Positions 25,660 to 34,197 of a DNA stretch of 64,000 bases are shown piece by piece. The position numbers and the translations under genes are program-made. The notes beneath the pieces were generated by a model. The model saw only the letters and a program-made list of their open reading frames with translations, was not told the DNA's origin and made no database searches. The stretch is from positions 124,001 to 188,000 of the forward strand of contig NZ_JBGUAX010000001.1 of NCBI RefSeq assembly GCF_041821065.1, read 5' to 3'. Position 1 is the stretch's first letter. Every line of letters begins with the position of its first letter. The DNA comes from Egicoccus sp. AB-alg2. Its GTDB lineage: Bacteria; Actinomycetota; Nitriliruptoria; Nitriliruptorales; Nitriliruptoraceae.

Positions 25660-25702
25660 CTGCCGTCCTCTCCCCGACCGGCGACCGCCGCGGCGGCCGG
25701 TG

Positions 25703-26797
25703 TCAGCAGACCACGATCTCCCGCGGCCGGTGGTTGACCCGTTCCACGCCGTCGTCGGTGACGACGACGATGTCCTCGATGCGTGCCCCGTAGCGGTCGG
25801 GCACGTAGATCCCGGGTTCGACCGAGAACGCCATTCCGGCGGTCAGCGGCTCCTCGTTGCCGCCGACGATCCACGGCTCCTCGTGTTCCTCGACGCCGAT
25901 GCCGTGTCCGGTGCGATGGATGAAGCGCTCGCCGTAGCCGGCGTCGCGGATGACCGCCCGGGCGGCCTCGTCGATCGAGGCGGCGCTGACGCCGGGACGC
26001 ACGGCCTGCACGGCCGCCTCCTGGGCCTCTTCGAGCACCGTGTGCAGCTCGGCGTAGCCGTCGGGTACGTGGCCGACGACGTAGTCGCGGGTCATGTCGG
26101 AGCAGTAGCCGTTGCGGGTGCCGCCGATGTCGACGACCACGGCGTCACCGGGGGCGAGTGCGCGCTCACCGGTCTCGTGGTGCGGCGAGGCGCCGTTGGG
26201 GCCGGAGGCGACGATGACGAAGTTGACCTCGTCGTGGTCCTCGAGGATCAGCTCGGCGAGGTCGCGGCCGACCTCGGCCTCGGTCCGGCCGGGGCGCAGC
26301 AGGGTCGGCACCGCGGCGTGGACGGCGTCGATCGCGGCGCCCACCTCCCGCAGCGCCTGGATCTCCTCCGGCGACTTGCGCAGCCGCAGCTCGCGCATGA
26401 CCCGGGACCCGGCCACCCAGTCCGCGGCGGGCAGCGCCGCCTGCAACTGCAGGGTGAACGAGGTCCACAGCCGGTCCTGCAACGCCAGCCGGCCGTCCTG
26501 GGCGCCGGCCTCGTGCAGCAGGTCGCGCACGAGCGCCATCGGGTCGTCCGTCTCGTCCCAGGCCCGCAGCGGTGCGATGCGGTCCGCGCCGCTCTCCTGG
26601 GCCCGGGCGGCCTCCAACGTGGGCACGACCAGCGCCGGCTCGCCTGCGGCCGGTACGACCAGCAGCGTGAGCCGCTCGAGCGGCAGCGCGTGGTAGCCGA
26701 CGAGGTAGCGCAGGTCGGCGCTCGGGCCGATCAGCAGCGCGTCGACACCCGCCTCGCGCATCGCGGTCCGAGCGCGCTCCAGCCGTTGCGTGGTCAC
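25703..26797 (-). CDS. M24 family Xaa-Pro aminopeptidase
   Basis: Dinuclear-metal aminopeptidase, 364 aa, cleaving N-terminal residues before proline. The creatinase-type N-domain is followed by the pita-bread domain with all metal ligands: Asp in 'VVVDIGGT', Asp in 'CSDMTRDYV', His in 'HRTGHGIGVEEHE', Glu in 'SVEPGIYVP' and Glu in 'ARIEDIVVV'. GTG at 26797 has GGAGGA at 5 bases. The first residues VTTQRLERARTAMREAGVDA match family starts. Confidence 0.93.
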   Translation of the reverse strand: MTTQRLERARTAMREAGVDALLIGPSADLRYLVGYHALPLERLTLLVVPAAGEPALVVPTLEAARAQESGADRIAPLRAWDETDDPMALVRDLLHEAGAQDGRLALQDRLWTSFTLQLQAALPAADWVAGSRVMRELRLRKSPEEIQALREVGAAIDAVHAAVPTLLRPGRTEAEVGRDLAELILEDHDEVNFVIVASGPNGASPHHETGERALAPGDAVVVDIGGTRNGYCSDMTRDYVVGHVPDGYAELHTVLEEAQEAAVQAVRPGVSAASIDEAARAVIRDAGYGERFIHRTGHGIGVEEHEEPWIVGGNEEPLTAGMAFSVEPGIYVPDRYGARIEDIVVVTDDGVERVNHRPREIVVC

Positions 26798-26865
26798 CGT
26801 TCCTCCTCGGTCGGGGGCCGAGTCTAGGAGCCGAGCCGTCCGGTACGCCGCGCCGTGCGCGCCGG

Positions 26866-27795
26866 TCACAGTTTGAGCCGCAGCACCCGGTGGAGGAGGT
26901 CGAAGCTGGCCGGCGTGTGGCCGAGCAGTTCCCCGTCGGCCTCGACCAGCAGCGGGCGTGCGGCGTCGACCGCGACCCGGGAGGACTGCCACTCGCGGAC
27001 GTCGTCGCGCGACAGGTGGGTGCCGCGCCGCAACTGCGGCAGGCCACGAACGACGTCGATCGGGCTGGCACCCCACGCCTGGACGTTGAACCGCTCGTCG
27101 TAGGGCAGCGCGCGGGGCGCGACGTGCATCCCACCGCCGAAGAACTGGCCGTTGGCGACCACCACGTTGCACAGCGGCTCGGTGCGGGTGCCCTGGTCGA
27201 CGGTGACGGTGGTGTCCACGTGCCGGAAGCGGGCGACGGCGCCCATGACGGCCGCGGCGTAGCGGGCCGTGCCGAGCCGGCGCGGCAGCTTCGCCGCGAG
27301 GGCGACCACCACGCCGCCGTAACCGGCCTCGGCGACGTTGGCGAACAGCACGCTGCGCGGCGCACCGTCCAGCCCGGTGAGCCGGACGCGCCCGAGGTCG
27401 ATGGGCAGGGTCTGCTCGCCGAGCAGGTGGTCGGCGACCACCTCGGGGGCCCGGTCGAGCCCGAACGTGCGGGCGAAGTCGCACCCGGTGCCGCCCGCGA
27501 CCACCCCCAGGACCGGGTCGTCGCCGCGCACCCGCCCGGTCTCCGCGTCGACCAGCCCGTTGACGACTTCCTGCACGGTGCCGTCGCCGCCGACGGCGAC
27601 CACGAACCGGCGCCCTTCCTCCTCGACGGCGCGACGCGCGAGGTCCGTCGCGTCCAGGCGGCGTCCGGTGACCGCCACGTCGTGCTCGAGACCCCGGGCC
27701 GTCAGCGCCGCCGTCAGCCGCGGCAGAGCGGCGTCACGTCCCGCCCCGGCGCTGGGATTGGCGATGAGCAGCGGTCGGCCGAGGGGGGAGGACAC
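26866..27795 (-). CDS. Diacylglycerol/lipid kinase family protein
   Basis: Soluble or membrane-peripheral lipid kinase, 309 aa, of the DagK/YegS family. The catalytic domain has 'LLIANPSAGAGRD', 'FVVAVGGDGTVQEVVNGL' and 'LGVVAGGTGCDFARTFGL' (nucleotide-binding GGDGT and GGTG); the C-terminal domain has 'ANGQFFGGGMHVAPRA'. GTG at 27795 is chosen since the family begins at 'RPLLIANPSAG'. Phosphorylation of diacylglycerol or a related lipid is expected. Spaced about 75 bases from helY, same strand. Confidence 0.9.
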   Translation of the reverse strand: MSSPLGRPLLIANPSAGAGRDAALPRLTAALTARGLEHDVAVTGRRLDATDLARRAVEEEGRRFVVAVGGDGTVQEVVNGLVDAETGRVRGDDPVLGVVAGGTGCDFARTFGLDRAPEVVADHLLGEQTLPIDLGRVRLTGLDGAPRSVLFANVAEAGYGGVVVALAAKLPRRLGTARYAAAVMGAVARFRHVDTTVTVDQGTRTEPLCNVVVANGQFFGGGMHVAPRALPYDERFNVQAWGASPIDVVRGLPQLRRGTHLSRDDVREWQSSRVAVDAARPLLVEADGELLGHTPASFDLLHRVLRLKL

Positions 27796-27870
27796 GGATG
27801 GAGGGCTCCGGACGGGGGCCGGGAGCGTAATCGCCCCGCGGGGGCGTCGGCGCACCTCCGCGGCCGGCGC

Positions 27871-27916
27871 GGCTCACGCCTCGACGATTCGCGGGCTCAC
27901 GCCTCGACGATCCCGC
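27871..27916 (-). repeat. 23-bp tandem duplication at the helY stop
   Basis: GGCTCACGCCTCGACGAT plus 5 bases occurs twice in direct tandem (27871-27893 and 27894-27916) with only two or three differences in the last bases. The second copy holds the helY stop; the first lies just outside it. It looks like a slipped-strand duplication that left an untranslated copy of the gene end. Confidence 0.75.
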
Positions 27917-30662
27917 GCCGCAGCGCGTCGACGGCCTCGGCGGCGGTGCCGGCCAGCGGCTCACCGCCGACGCTTCGCAGCTGGCCGACGAGGTCGGCGA
28001 CCTGCTTGACGTTGCGCACGAAGTCGCCACCGGTGAGGTCGAGCGTGCCGAGCGCGTCGTCGAGGTCGTCGCCCGACGCCCACCGGTACGCGGGGGCGAC
28101 GAACCCGGCGTCGAGGTCCCGCAGCGGCCGCACGCCGGCGTCCCGCTCGTGGCGGCGCAGCTCCTCGGCCAGGTCCAGGAGCTCCTCGACGGCGTCGTAG
28201 AGGGCCAACGTCGGCAGCTCGGGCCGCTCGGTCGGCTCGCCGCCGCGCGGCTCGTAGAGGAACAGCGCCGCGATGCCCGCCAGTTCGGCTGGGTCGAGCT
28301 CGTCGAGGATGCCGCGACGCACCGCCTCGGCGACCAGGAGGTCGACCTCGCTGTAGATCCCGGCCAGCCGCAGCCCCTCCTCGGTGGGCCGGATGTCGTC
28401 CCCGTCCTGGTCGAGGTAGTCCAGCCGCACGAGCACGCGCAGGATCCGGTGCAGCTGGCGGACCAGCGACCCGGTGGCGCGCTCGATGGAGCGGCGCAGC
28501 CCGCCCGCCTGCTCCTCGAGGTCGTCGGCGCGGTACTGCCAGCGCTCGTGCTCGGCGCGGTCGGGGCACTGGTGGCACGGATGCGCCCGCACCTGCTCGC
28601 GGAGCTCGCGGACCTCCGCCGACGGCCCGGTGTCGGCCGGTTCGGGCCTGGCCGGCGGTCGCCCCCCCGACGCGCCGTCGTCGATCGCGGGCGGGTCCAG
28701 CGCCCGCAGCGCGACCGCGACGTCGCGCCGGTAGTCCTTCTGGCGTGGGTTGCCGCTCTTGGGCAGCCGGATGCGCTCGACGGGGACGGGCGGACCGTCC
28801 AGCTCGCGCGGGCCGACCTTGCTGAGCGCCCGGTCGTCGGCGACGACCTGGGCCAGTGGCGTGCCCTTCTTGGTGACCTGCACGCCGACCACCGCGGCCA
28901 ACCCGCGGCGGCCCGTCCACGGCAGGTGCAGCACGTCCCCGGGTTGCAGGGCCGCGATGCCGGCCTGGACCTGGTCCTCGGCGTCGCGGCGGCGCGCCTT
29001 GGCCTCGCTCTTCTCCAGCCGGCTGAGCCGCCGCCGCAGGTGCCAGTACCCGCGCCAGTCCCCCAGCTCGCACTGCAGGTGGCGGGCGTACCCGGTGAGC
29101 GCCTCCTCGAGCTCCGAGAGCTTCTCCGAGGTGCGCACGACCGACTCGTCGGCCTCGAACTGGGCGAACGAGGCGCCGAGCAGGGCCTCGGCCTGGGCGA
29201 GGTCGTGCCGGCGCAGCAGGTTGACGGCCATGTTGTAGGACGGGGCGAACGAGCTGCGCAGCGGGTAGGTGCGGGTGCCGACGAGCCCGGCGACGGTCGG
29301 GAAGTCCAGGTCGCGCTGGTAGAGCACCACGGCGTGGCCGACGTGGTCGATGCCGCGCCGCCCGGCGCGCCCGGTCAGCTGGGTGTACTCGCCCGGCGTC
29401 AGCAGCACGTGCGACTCACCGTTCCACTTCTCCAGCCGTTCGATGACGACCGTCCGGGCGGGCATGTTGATGCCCAGCGCCAGCGTCTCGGTGGCGACCA
29501 CGACCTTCAGCAGGCCGCGCTGGAAGAGCACCTCGACCGCTTCCTTGAAGGCGGGCACCATGCCGGCGTGGTGGGCGGCGATCCCGTCGAGCAGGGCGCC
29601 GCGCCAGCGGTCGAAGCCCAGCACGCGCAGGTCGGCGTCGGGCAGGTCGCCCAGCATCGTGTCGACGGTCGCGGCGATCTCGGCCCGCTCGTGGCGATCG
29701 GTGAGCCGCACGCCCGCCTGGATCAGCTGGGCGACGGCGTCCTCGCAGCCCTGCCGCGAGAAGACGAACACGATCGCCGGCAGCCACCCGCGGTGGGCGA
29801 GCTCCTCGATCACGTGGGGGCGCGACGGCCAGCGCAGCCGGACGTCGGGCGCCATGCGGCGGCCCTTGTTGGTGACCCGGTTGCGGGTGCGGGCCCGGCG
29901 CTCGAGCATGATCACGTCGGGGTTCGGGACCCCACCCAGCGCCTGTGCCGCCCGTTCCCGGTGCTCGCGGGTGGCGCCGCCCTTGCGGCCGGCCCGGAAC
30001 GTGTCGTAGATCCTGTCGTTGACGAAGTAGTGGTGGCGCAGCGGGACGGGACGCGCCTCCTCGATCACCACCTCGCAGTGGTCACGGACCTCGTCGAGCC
30101 AGCGCCCGAACTCCTCGGCGTTGCTGACGGTGGCCGACAGCGCCGCGAGCTGCACGGAGGCCGGGAGCTGGACGATGACCTCCTCCCACACCGCGCCGCG
30201 GGAGCGGTCGGCGAGGTAGTGGACCTCGTCGAGCACCACGTGGCGCAGGTGCCGCAACGTCGGCGAGGTCTCGTAGATCATGTTGCGCAGCACCTCGGTG
30301 GTCATGACGACCACCGGCGCCTCGCCGTTGACGGACCGGTCACCCGTCAGCAGCCCGACGCGGTCCTCGCCGTAGCGGTCGACGAGGTCGCGGTACTTCT
30401 GGTTCGACAGCGCCTTGATCGGGGTGGTGTAGAAGCACTTGCCGCCGTGGTGCAGCGCCTCGTGGCAGGCGAACTCGCCCACCACCGTCTTGCCGGCGCC
30501 CGTGGGCGCGGCGACCAGGACGGAGCGGCCGGCCAGCAGGGCCTCGATCGCACGGACCTGGAACGGATCCGGCGCGAACCCCAGCTCGGCCACGAACGAG
30601 GCCACGACCGGGTCGTCGAGCACCGGCGGACGGGGTTCCTCGTGTGCGACGGCGTCAGACAC
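27897..30662 (-). CDS. helY: DEAD/DEAH-box helicase HelY (Ski2/Mtr4-like)
   Basis: Large RNA/DNA helicase of 921 aa, close in length to mycobacterial HelY. Motifs: Q/phosphate loop 'VAAPTGAGKTVVGEFACHEA', Ia 'YTTPIKALSNQKY', DEVH box 'VVLDEVHYLADRSRG', III 'LSATVSNAEEF', and VI 'QLTGRAGRRGID'. The C-terminus has the DSHCT/arch-type region with 'CHQCPDRAEHERW' and a helical bundle. GTG at 30662. It is the last gene of the conserved block proteasome-pafBC-tat-helY of actinobacteria. Confidence 0.94.
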   Translation of the reverse strand: MSDAVAHEEPRPPVLDDPVVASFVAELGFAPDPFQVRAIEALLAGRSVLVAAPTGAGKTVVGEFACHEALHHGGKCFYTTPIKALSNQKYRDLVDRYGEDRVGLLTGDRSVNGEAPVVVMTTEVLRNMIYETSPTLRHLRHVVLDEVHYLADRSRGAVWEEVIVQLPASVQLAALSATVSNAEEFGRWLDEVRDHCEVVIEEARPVPLRHHYFVNDRIYDTFRAGRKGGATREHRERAAQALGGVPNPDVIMLERRARTRNRVTNKGRRMAPDVRLRWPSRPHVIEELAHRGWLPAIVFVFSRQGCEDAVAQLIQAGVRLTDRHERAEIAATVDTMLGDLPDADLRVLGFDRWRGALLDGIAAHHAGMVPAFKEAVEVLFQRGLLKVVVATETLALGINMPARTVVIERLEKWNGESHVLLTPGEYTQLTGRAGRRGIDHVGHAVVLYQRDLDFPTVAGLVGTRTYPLRSSFAPSYNMAVNLLRRHDLAQAEALLGASFAQFEADESVVRTSEKLSELEEALTGYARHLQCELGDWRGYWHLRRRLSRLEKSEAKARRRDAEDQVQAGIAALQPGDVLHLPWTGRRGLAAVVGVQVTKKGTPLAQVVADDRALSKVGPRELDGPPVPVERIRLPKSGNPRQKDYRRDVAVALRALDPPAIDDGASGGRPPARPEPADTGPSAEVRELREQVRAHPCHQCPDRAEHERWQYRADDLEEQAGGLRRSIERATGSLVRQLHRILRVLVRLDYLDQDGDDIRPTEEGLRLAGIYSEVDLLVAEAVRRGILDELDPAELAGIAALFLYEPRGGEPTERPELPTLALYDAVEELLDLAEELRRHERDAGVRPLRDLDAGFVAPAYRWASGDDLDDALGTLDLTGGDFVRNVKQVADLVGQLRSVGGEPLAGTAAEAVDALRRGIVEA

Positions 30663-30775
30663 CTACGACCTCACCTCGTCGACGGCTGCGACGGCCCGTG
30701 TGGGGCGCGTGGGCACGAGGCTAAAGGCTTCCGTGCCCACCGGAGCGTCAACCGGCACGGTCCGCCGGCCGTGCG

Positions 30776-31447
30776 TCACTCGCCGCCGAGCTCCGGGAAG
30801 TCCGGCAGTTCGGGCAGCGGCGACACGTCGCCGCGACCGCCGTCGAGGTCCATGATCCCGGCCCGGGCGGACTGCACGATCTGCTCGCCGCGCACCCGCA
30901 GCCGCGCCACCTCGGTCAGCAGCCCGGCCCGGCGGTCGGGGTCGTCGATCTCCGCCGCACGGGTCAGCACCACCACGGCGTCACGGGACAGCGTGATGCC
31001 GTTGACGAACTGCCGCTGCACCGGGCGCCCCTCGGGGGCGACGTCGATGGCGGCGACACGGGCCAGCACGTTGTCGTAGGCGGCCAGCCAGCTGTCGGAC
31101 GACGCGGCGACGAGCGACGGGTCCTCGTCGCGCTGGAGCGCCACGAGCGCCTCGCTGACCGAGGGGCGGTCGCCGGCGCCGGAGGTCCAGATGCCGTCGG
31201 CGTCGAACACCAGCGGCAGGGCCTGCTGCTCGAGTTGGATGCGGATGTCCTCGCCGCTGTCGGGCGCCGTCTCGCGTCCGAGCAGGAACCCGGCGATGAG
31301 CGCCAGGGCGGTGATGGCCAGGGCACGGCCGAGGCGGGCACGGCGGGCGCGGTAGATCGCACGACGCAGCCGCATCGCCGTCGAGTTGTCCATCTCACCC
31401 GTGTCGACGCGGCCCGGCCGCTGCTGTTCCAGCTCCGGTGGCGTCAT
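30776..31447 (-). CDS. Single-pass membrane protein, 223 aa
   Basis: Not recognised. An N-terminal cytoplasmic basic segment (LRRAIYRARRARLGR) precedes one helix 'ALAITALALIAGFLLGRE' (about residues 42-60), then an extracytoplasmic domain of about 160 residues rich in Asp/Glu and Leu, with 'LVFDADGIWTSGAGDRPSV' and 'LARVAAIDVAPEGRPVQRQF'. The tail is Asp/Pro/Leu-rich. The ATG at 31447 overlaps the tatC stop as ATGA, so it is tightly co-translated with the Tat translocase; a helper role is conceivable but unproven. Confidence 0.78.
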   Translation of the reverse strand: MTPPELEQQRPGRVDTGEMDNSTAMRLRRAIYRARRARLGRALAITALALIAGFLLGRETAPDSGEDIRIQLEQQALPLVFDADGIWTSGAGDRPSVSEALVALQRDEDPSLVAASSDSWLAAYDNVLARVAAIDVAPEGRPVQRQFVNGITLSRDAVVVLTRAAEIDDPDRRAGLLTEVARLRVRGEQIVQSARAGIMDLDGGRGDVSPLPELPDFPELGGE

Positions 31448-32226
31448 GCGGCCTCCCGCCGGCGTCGGGCACGCTCGATGAGCCGGGCCGCGAGGATGGA
31501 GAACTCGTAGAACAGCAGCATCGGACCGGCCATCAGCAGCAGCGTGACCGCGTCGGTGGTCGGCGTGATGAAGGCGGCGGCGATCAGGATCAGGACCGCC
31601 GCGTAGGGCCGCCAGGCCCGCAGCAGGTGCGACTTGACGACCCCGACCAGTGACAGGAACACCAGCACCAGCGGCAGTTCGAACACCAGCCCGAACGCGA
31701 CCGACGTCGTCAGGAAGAACGACAGGTACTCGTTGGCCGACAGCAGCGTCTCCACGTCGGGGCCGGCGATGCCGAGCAGGATCCGCAGCCCCTGGGGGAT
31801 CACCAGGTAGGCGAAGCCGATGCCCAGCGCGAACATCACCTGACTGAGGACCACGAAGGGCAGCGCGTAGCGGCGCTCGGTGCGGGTCAGCCCGGGCGTG
31901 ATGAAACGCCACAGCTGGTAGAAGATGACCGGCCCGCCGATGAACAGGCCGATCACGACGGCCGTCTTCATACGCACCGAGAACGGTTCCAGCGGCCGCA
32001 GCGCGATCAGGTTGCAGCTGTCCTCGGGTCGCAGGACCGCCAGTGCCTGGCAATACGGGTCGACGAGGACCTGCAACACCCACGGGAAGACCATGTAGCC
32101 GACGACGGTGCCGACGGCCAGGGCGAGCAGTGCGCGAAACAGCCGGGTCCGGAGTTCGGCGAGATGCTCGAACAGCGTCATCTCGCCGGGGGTGTCCCCC
32201 TCGGCGACCTCAGGACTCCGTGTCAC
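31444..32226 (-). CDS. tatC: Twin-arginine translocase subunit TatC
   Basis: Six-helix receptor of the Tat system, 260 aa, binding twin-arginine signal peptides. Landmarks: '[19 protein letters not shown]', '[20 protein letters not shown]', '[18 protein letters not shown]' and '[20 protein letters not shown]', with the conserved Glu in HLAELR. The start overlaps the tatA 3' end by 17 bases. No tatB is present; a two-component TatAC arrangement is common in Gram-positives, though actinobacteria often keep tatB elsewhere. Confidence 0.96.
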   Translation of the reverse strand: MTRSPEVAEGDTPGEMTLFEHLAELRTRLFRALLALAVGTVVGYMVFPWVLQVLVDPYCQALAVLRPEDSCNLIALRPLEPFSVRMKTAVVIGLFIGGPVIFYQLWRFITPGLTRTERRYALPFVVLSQVMFALGIGFAYLVIPQGLRILLGIAGPDVETLLSANEYLSFFLTTSVAFGLVFELPLVLVFLSLVGVVKSHLLRAWRPYAAVLILIAAAFITPTTDAVTLLLMAGPMLLFYEFSILAARLIERARRRREAA

Positions 32227-32425
32227 GACGTGGCGCGGGCGGCGTGCTCTCGTCCTTGGCCCGCTGCTCCGCCTCGGTCTCCGCGTCCGCCTCCGCGCTG
32301 GCCTTGCGGAACTCCTTCATGCTCTTCCCGATGGAGCCGGCCAGGTCGGGCAGCTTCTTGGCCCCGAACAGCAGCAGCACGATGAAGAGGATGACGAGCA
32401 GTTCCCACCCGCCGGGCATGGTCAT
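32210..32425 (-). CDS. tatA: Sec-independent protein translocase protein TatA
   Basis: Pore-forming Tat subunit, 71 aa. A single N-terminal helix '[20 protein letters not shown]' carries the FG hinge, followed by an amphipathic helix '[20 protein letters not shown]' and an acidic tail ending RRDTES. ATG at 32425 has AGGAA upstream; the second Met at residue 3 is an alternative. Its stop lies 17 bases inside tatC, so the pair is one operon with the 223-aa membrane protein gene. Confidence 0.95.
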   Translation of the reverse strand: MTMPGGWELLVILFIVLLLFGAKKLPDLAGSIGKSMKEFRKASAEADAETEAEQRAKDESTPPAPRRDTES

Positions 32426-32484
32426 AAGGGTTCCTGCTGGTCGCTGACGCTCCGCCGGACCTCGCACGATCCGGTCGGGTCAGT

Positions 32485-32724
32485 CTAGCCGTTGTGACCG
32501 TCGCCGGTTCGGGACCATGCCTCGCCGACCCGCTCGAGCTCGGCCGAGGTCACCTCGGCGTCGGCCTGCAGCTGCGCCAGCGCCGGCGCGATGCGCCGTT
32601 CGAGGTCGCGGACCTCGCCGGCCATGCGGGCCAGGCGCCGGACCAGGACGAGGACCAGGACGACCAGCGCGGCGAGCGTGCCGAGCAGCACGGCCACGAT
32701 GACGGCCACGACAGGCAGGGGCAT
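32485..32724 (-). CDS. Small membrane coiled-coil protein, 79 aa
   Basis: Not recognised. An N-terminal membrane helix 'PVVAVIVAVLLGTLAALVVL' is followed by a Leu/Glu/Arg helix 'RLARMAGEVRDLERRIAPAL' that could form a coiled coil, and a short polar tail ending GDGHNG. ATG at 32724 has AGGACC upstream; the frame is open further but without support. Lies between the zinc-ribbon gene and tatA, as a small membrane gene often does in actinobacterial tat loci. Confidence 0.72.
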   Translation of the reverse strand: MPLPVVAVIVAVLLGTLAALVVLVLVLVRRLARMAGEVRDLERRIAPALAQLQADAEVTSAELERVGEAWSRTGDGHNG

Positions 32725-32802
32725 GGCGGGTCCTGGCGACGAACGACGCGGGGCGCCTCCCAACCGGGAGGCGCCCCGAGTGTAGGCCCGTGGGCCTGGG
32801 CG

Positions 32803-33165
32803 TCAGTTCGCCAGCAGCTGCTCGAACCAGTCGTCGCCCTCGAGCAGGTGATGGAAGTCCAGCAGGTCGTCGACGGTCAGCCGCGGCCCCGGCGCGACCC
32901 CCTCGGGGTGCGGAGGCAGCAGCCGCTCGAGCGCCTCGTCCAGTCCCTCGGCCTCCTCGATCGGCACCCCGCCCGTGCTCAGCAGCTGCGCGATGCGCTC
33001 GTCGGCCGGCTTGGTCACCACCTCGGAGCAGTCGGGACACAGGAAGCGGTAGGTACTGCCCTCGCCGACGAGTCCGTCGTCGGCACGCGTGATCCGCAGC
33101 GTCACGTCGGGCGGCTGCAGATCCACCTCACCACAGGCGGGGCAGTTGGCGCGGATACGGGTCAC
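32803..33165 (-). CDS. Zinc-ribbon protein, 120 aa
   Basis: Function unknown. An N-terminal zinc ribbon: 'ANCPACGEVDLQPPDV' (C-x2-C) followed after about 30 residues by 'FLCPDCSEVVTKPAD' (C-x2-C), then a helical acidic C-terminus ending WFEQLLAN. GTG at 33165 was chosen because an excellent AAGGAGG lies 6 bases upstream. The position between pafC and tatA suggests it belongs to the conserved block, but no job is evident. Confidence 0.78.
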   Translation of the reverse strand: MTRIRANCPACGEVDLQPPDVTLRITRADDGLVGEGSTYRFLCPDCSEVVTKPADERIAQLLSTGGVPIEEAEGLDEALERLLPPHPEGVAPGPRLTVDDLLDFHHLLEGDDWFEQLLAN

Positions 33166-33260
33166 GTGCGGCCTCCTTCGGCGGGGCGCAGGTGACCCGA
33201 CCATCGGCACGGACGCAATCCGATTCAGCCGATCAACCGGCAAATCCCCCGAAGTGACCG

Positions 33261-33276
33261 TGGGACACTAGTCCCA
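33261..33276 (-). terminator. Short hairpin over the pafC stop
   Basis: TGGGAC-ACTA-GTCCCA, six perfect pairs with a 4-base loop, which includes the pafC stop codon. Short for a terminator and without a T-run; listed as a possible processing or attenuation signal. Confidence 0.3.
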
Positions 33277-34197
33277 GGTGTACTGCCCCAGCGCCTCGGC
33301 GGCCAGGGTGGCGACCTGTTCGCGCAGCTCGTCGGGCGCGCGCACGTGCGCCTCGCCTGCCGCCGTGAGCACCACCCGCGCGAGCCAGGCCGGCGCGTCG
33401 GTGCGCAGCCGGACCAGCGCCCCGCCGTCGGACAGCTCCTCGACGGCGTCGGGCACGACCGCGTCCAGCACCCACCGGCCGGCCCGCGACAGCTCGAGCT
33501 CGACCGCCAGGTCGTCGGGTCCCGGCGCGTAGACGGGTGGCGGCAGTTGCTCGGGCGCGGGCGCCGCACGGGGCTGGTCGGTCACCTCGAGGTCGGCGAC
33601 GCGGTCGAGGCGGAACGTGCGGGCGTCGTCGACGTCCACGTCGTGCCCGCGCAGGTACCACAGCCCGTCGACGACCTGCAGCGCCCACGGATCGACGGTG
33701 CGCCACTGCGGCGCCTGGTCGGCCCGCCCCTGGTACTGCACCCGGACCCGGCGCTGCCCGGAGATCGCCTGACGGAGGGCGGGCACCAGCGCGTGCGTGC
33801 CGGGCTCGACGACGTCGGCGACCGCCTCCGGGATGCCGAGCGCGGCCCGGACCTTGCCGACGGCGCTGCGCAGCGCCGGCAGCTCGTCGCCCAGCGCCTC
33901 GCCGACCGCGTCGAGGGTCAGCACCAGTCGCAGCGCCTCGCGCGGCGTCGGGCGCAGCGGGCGCTTGAGTTCGTCGGCCATCCGCACGACGACCCGGTCG
34001 CCGACGATCTGCACCTCGAACAGGTCGCCGCCGCCCAGGCCGGGCAGCCCGCAGAAGTCGAGGTGACCCAGGTCCCGACGGATCGTCGCCTCCGACACGC
34101 CGAACGCGTGCGCCGCCTCGGCCAGCGACGCGCCGGGGCGCTCGAGCAACCACGGCACCAGCGTCAGCATCCGCGCCACGTCCCCCGCCGCGCTCAT
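33268..34197 (-). CDS. pafC: WYL-domain transcriptional regulator PafC
   Basis: Partner of PafB in the actinobacterial DNA-damage response activator, 309 aa. An N-terminal winged helix-turn-helix ('LAEAAHAFGVSEATIRRDL') is followed by a WYL domain, where the family core is 'WALQVVDGLWYLRGHDVDV', with Arg-rich ligand-binding residues ('RTFRLDRV'). The ATG at 34197 overlaps the pafB stop as ATGA. Known of the family: PafBC binds upstream of repair genes and responds to single-stranded DNA. Confidence 0.92.
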   Translation of the reverse strand: MSAAGDVARMLTLVPWLLERPGASLAEAAHAFGVSEATIRRDLGHLDFCGLPGLGGGDLFEVQIVGDRVVVRMADELKRPLRPTPREALRLVLTLDAVGEALGDELPALRSAVGKVRAALGIPEAVADVVEPGTHALVPALRQAISGQRRVRVQYQGRADQAPQWRTVDPWALQVVDGLWYLRGHDVDVDDARTFRLDRVADLEVTDQPRAAPAPEQLPPPVYAPGPDDLAVELELSRAGRWVLDAVVPDAVEELSDGGALVRLRTDAPAWLARVVLTAAGEAHVRAPDELREQVATLAAEALGQYTWD

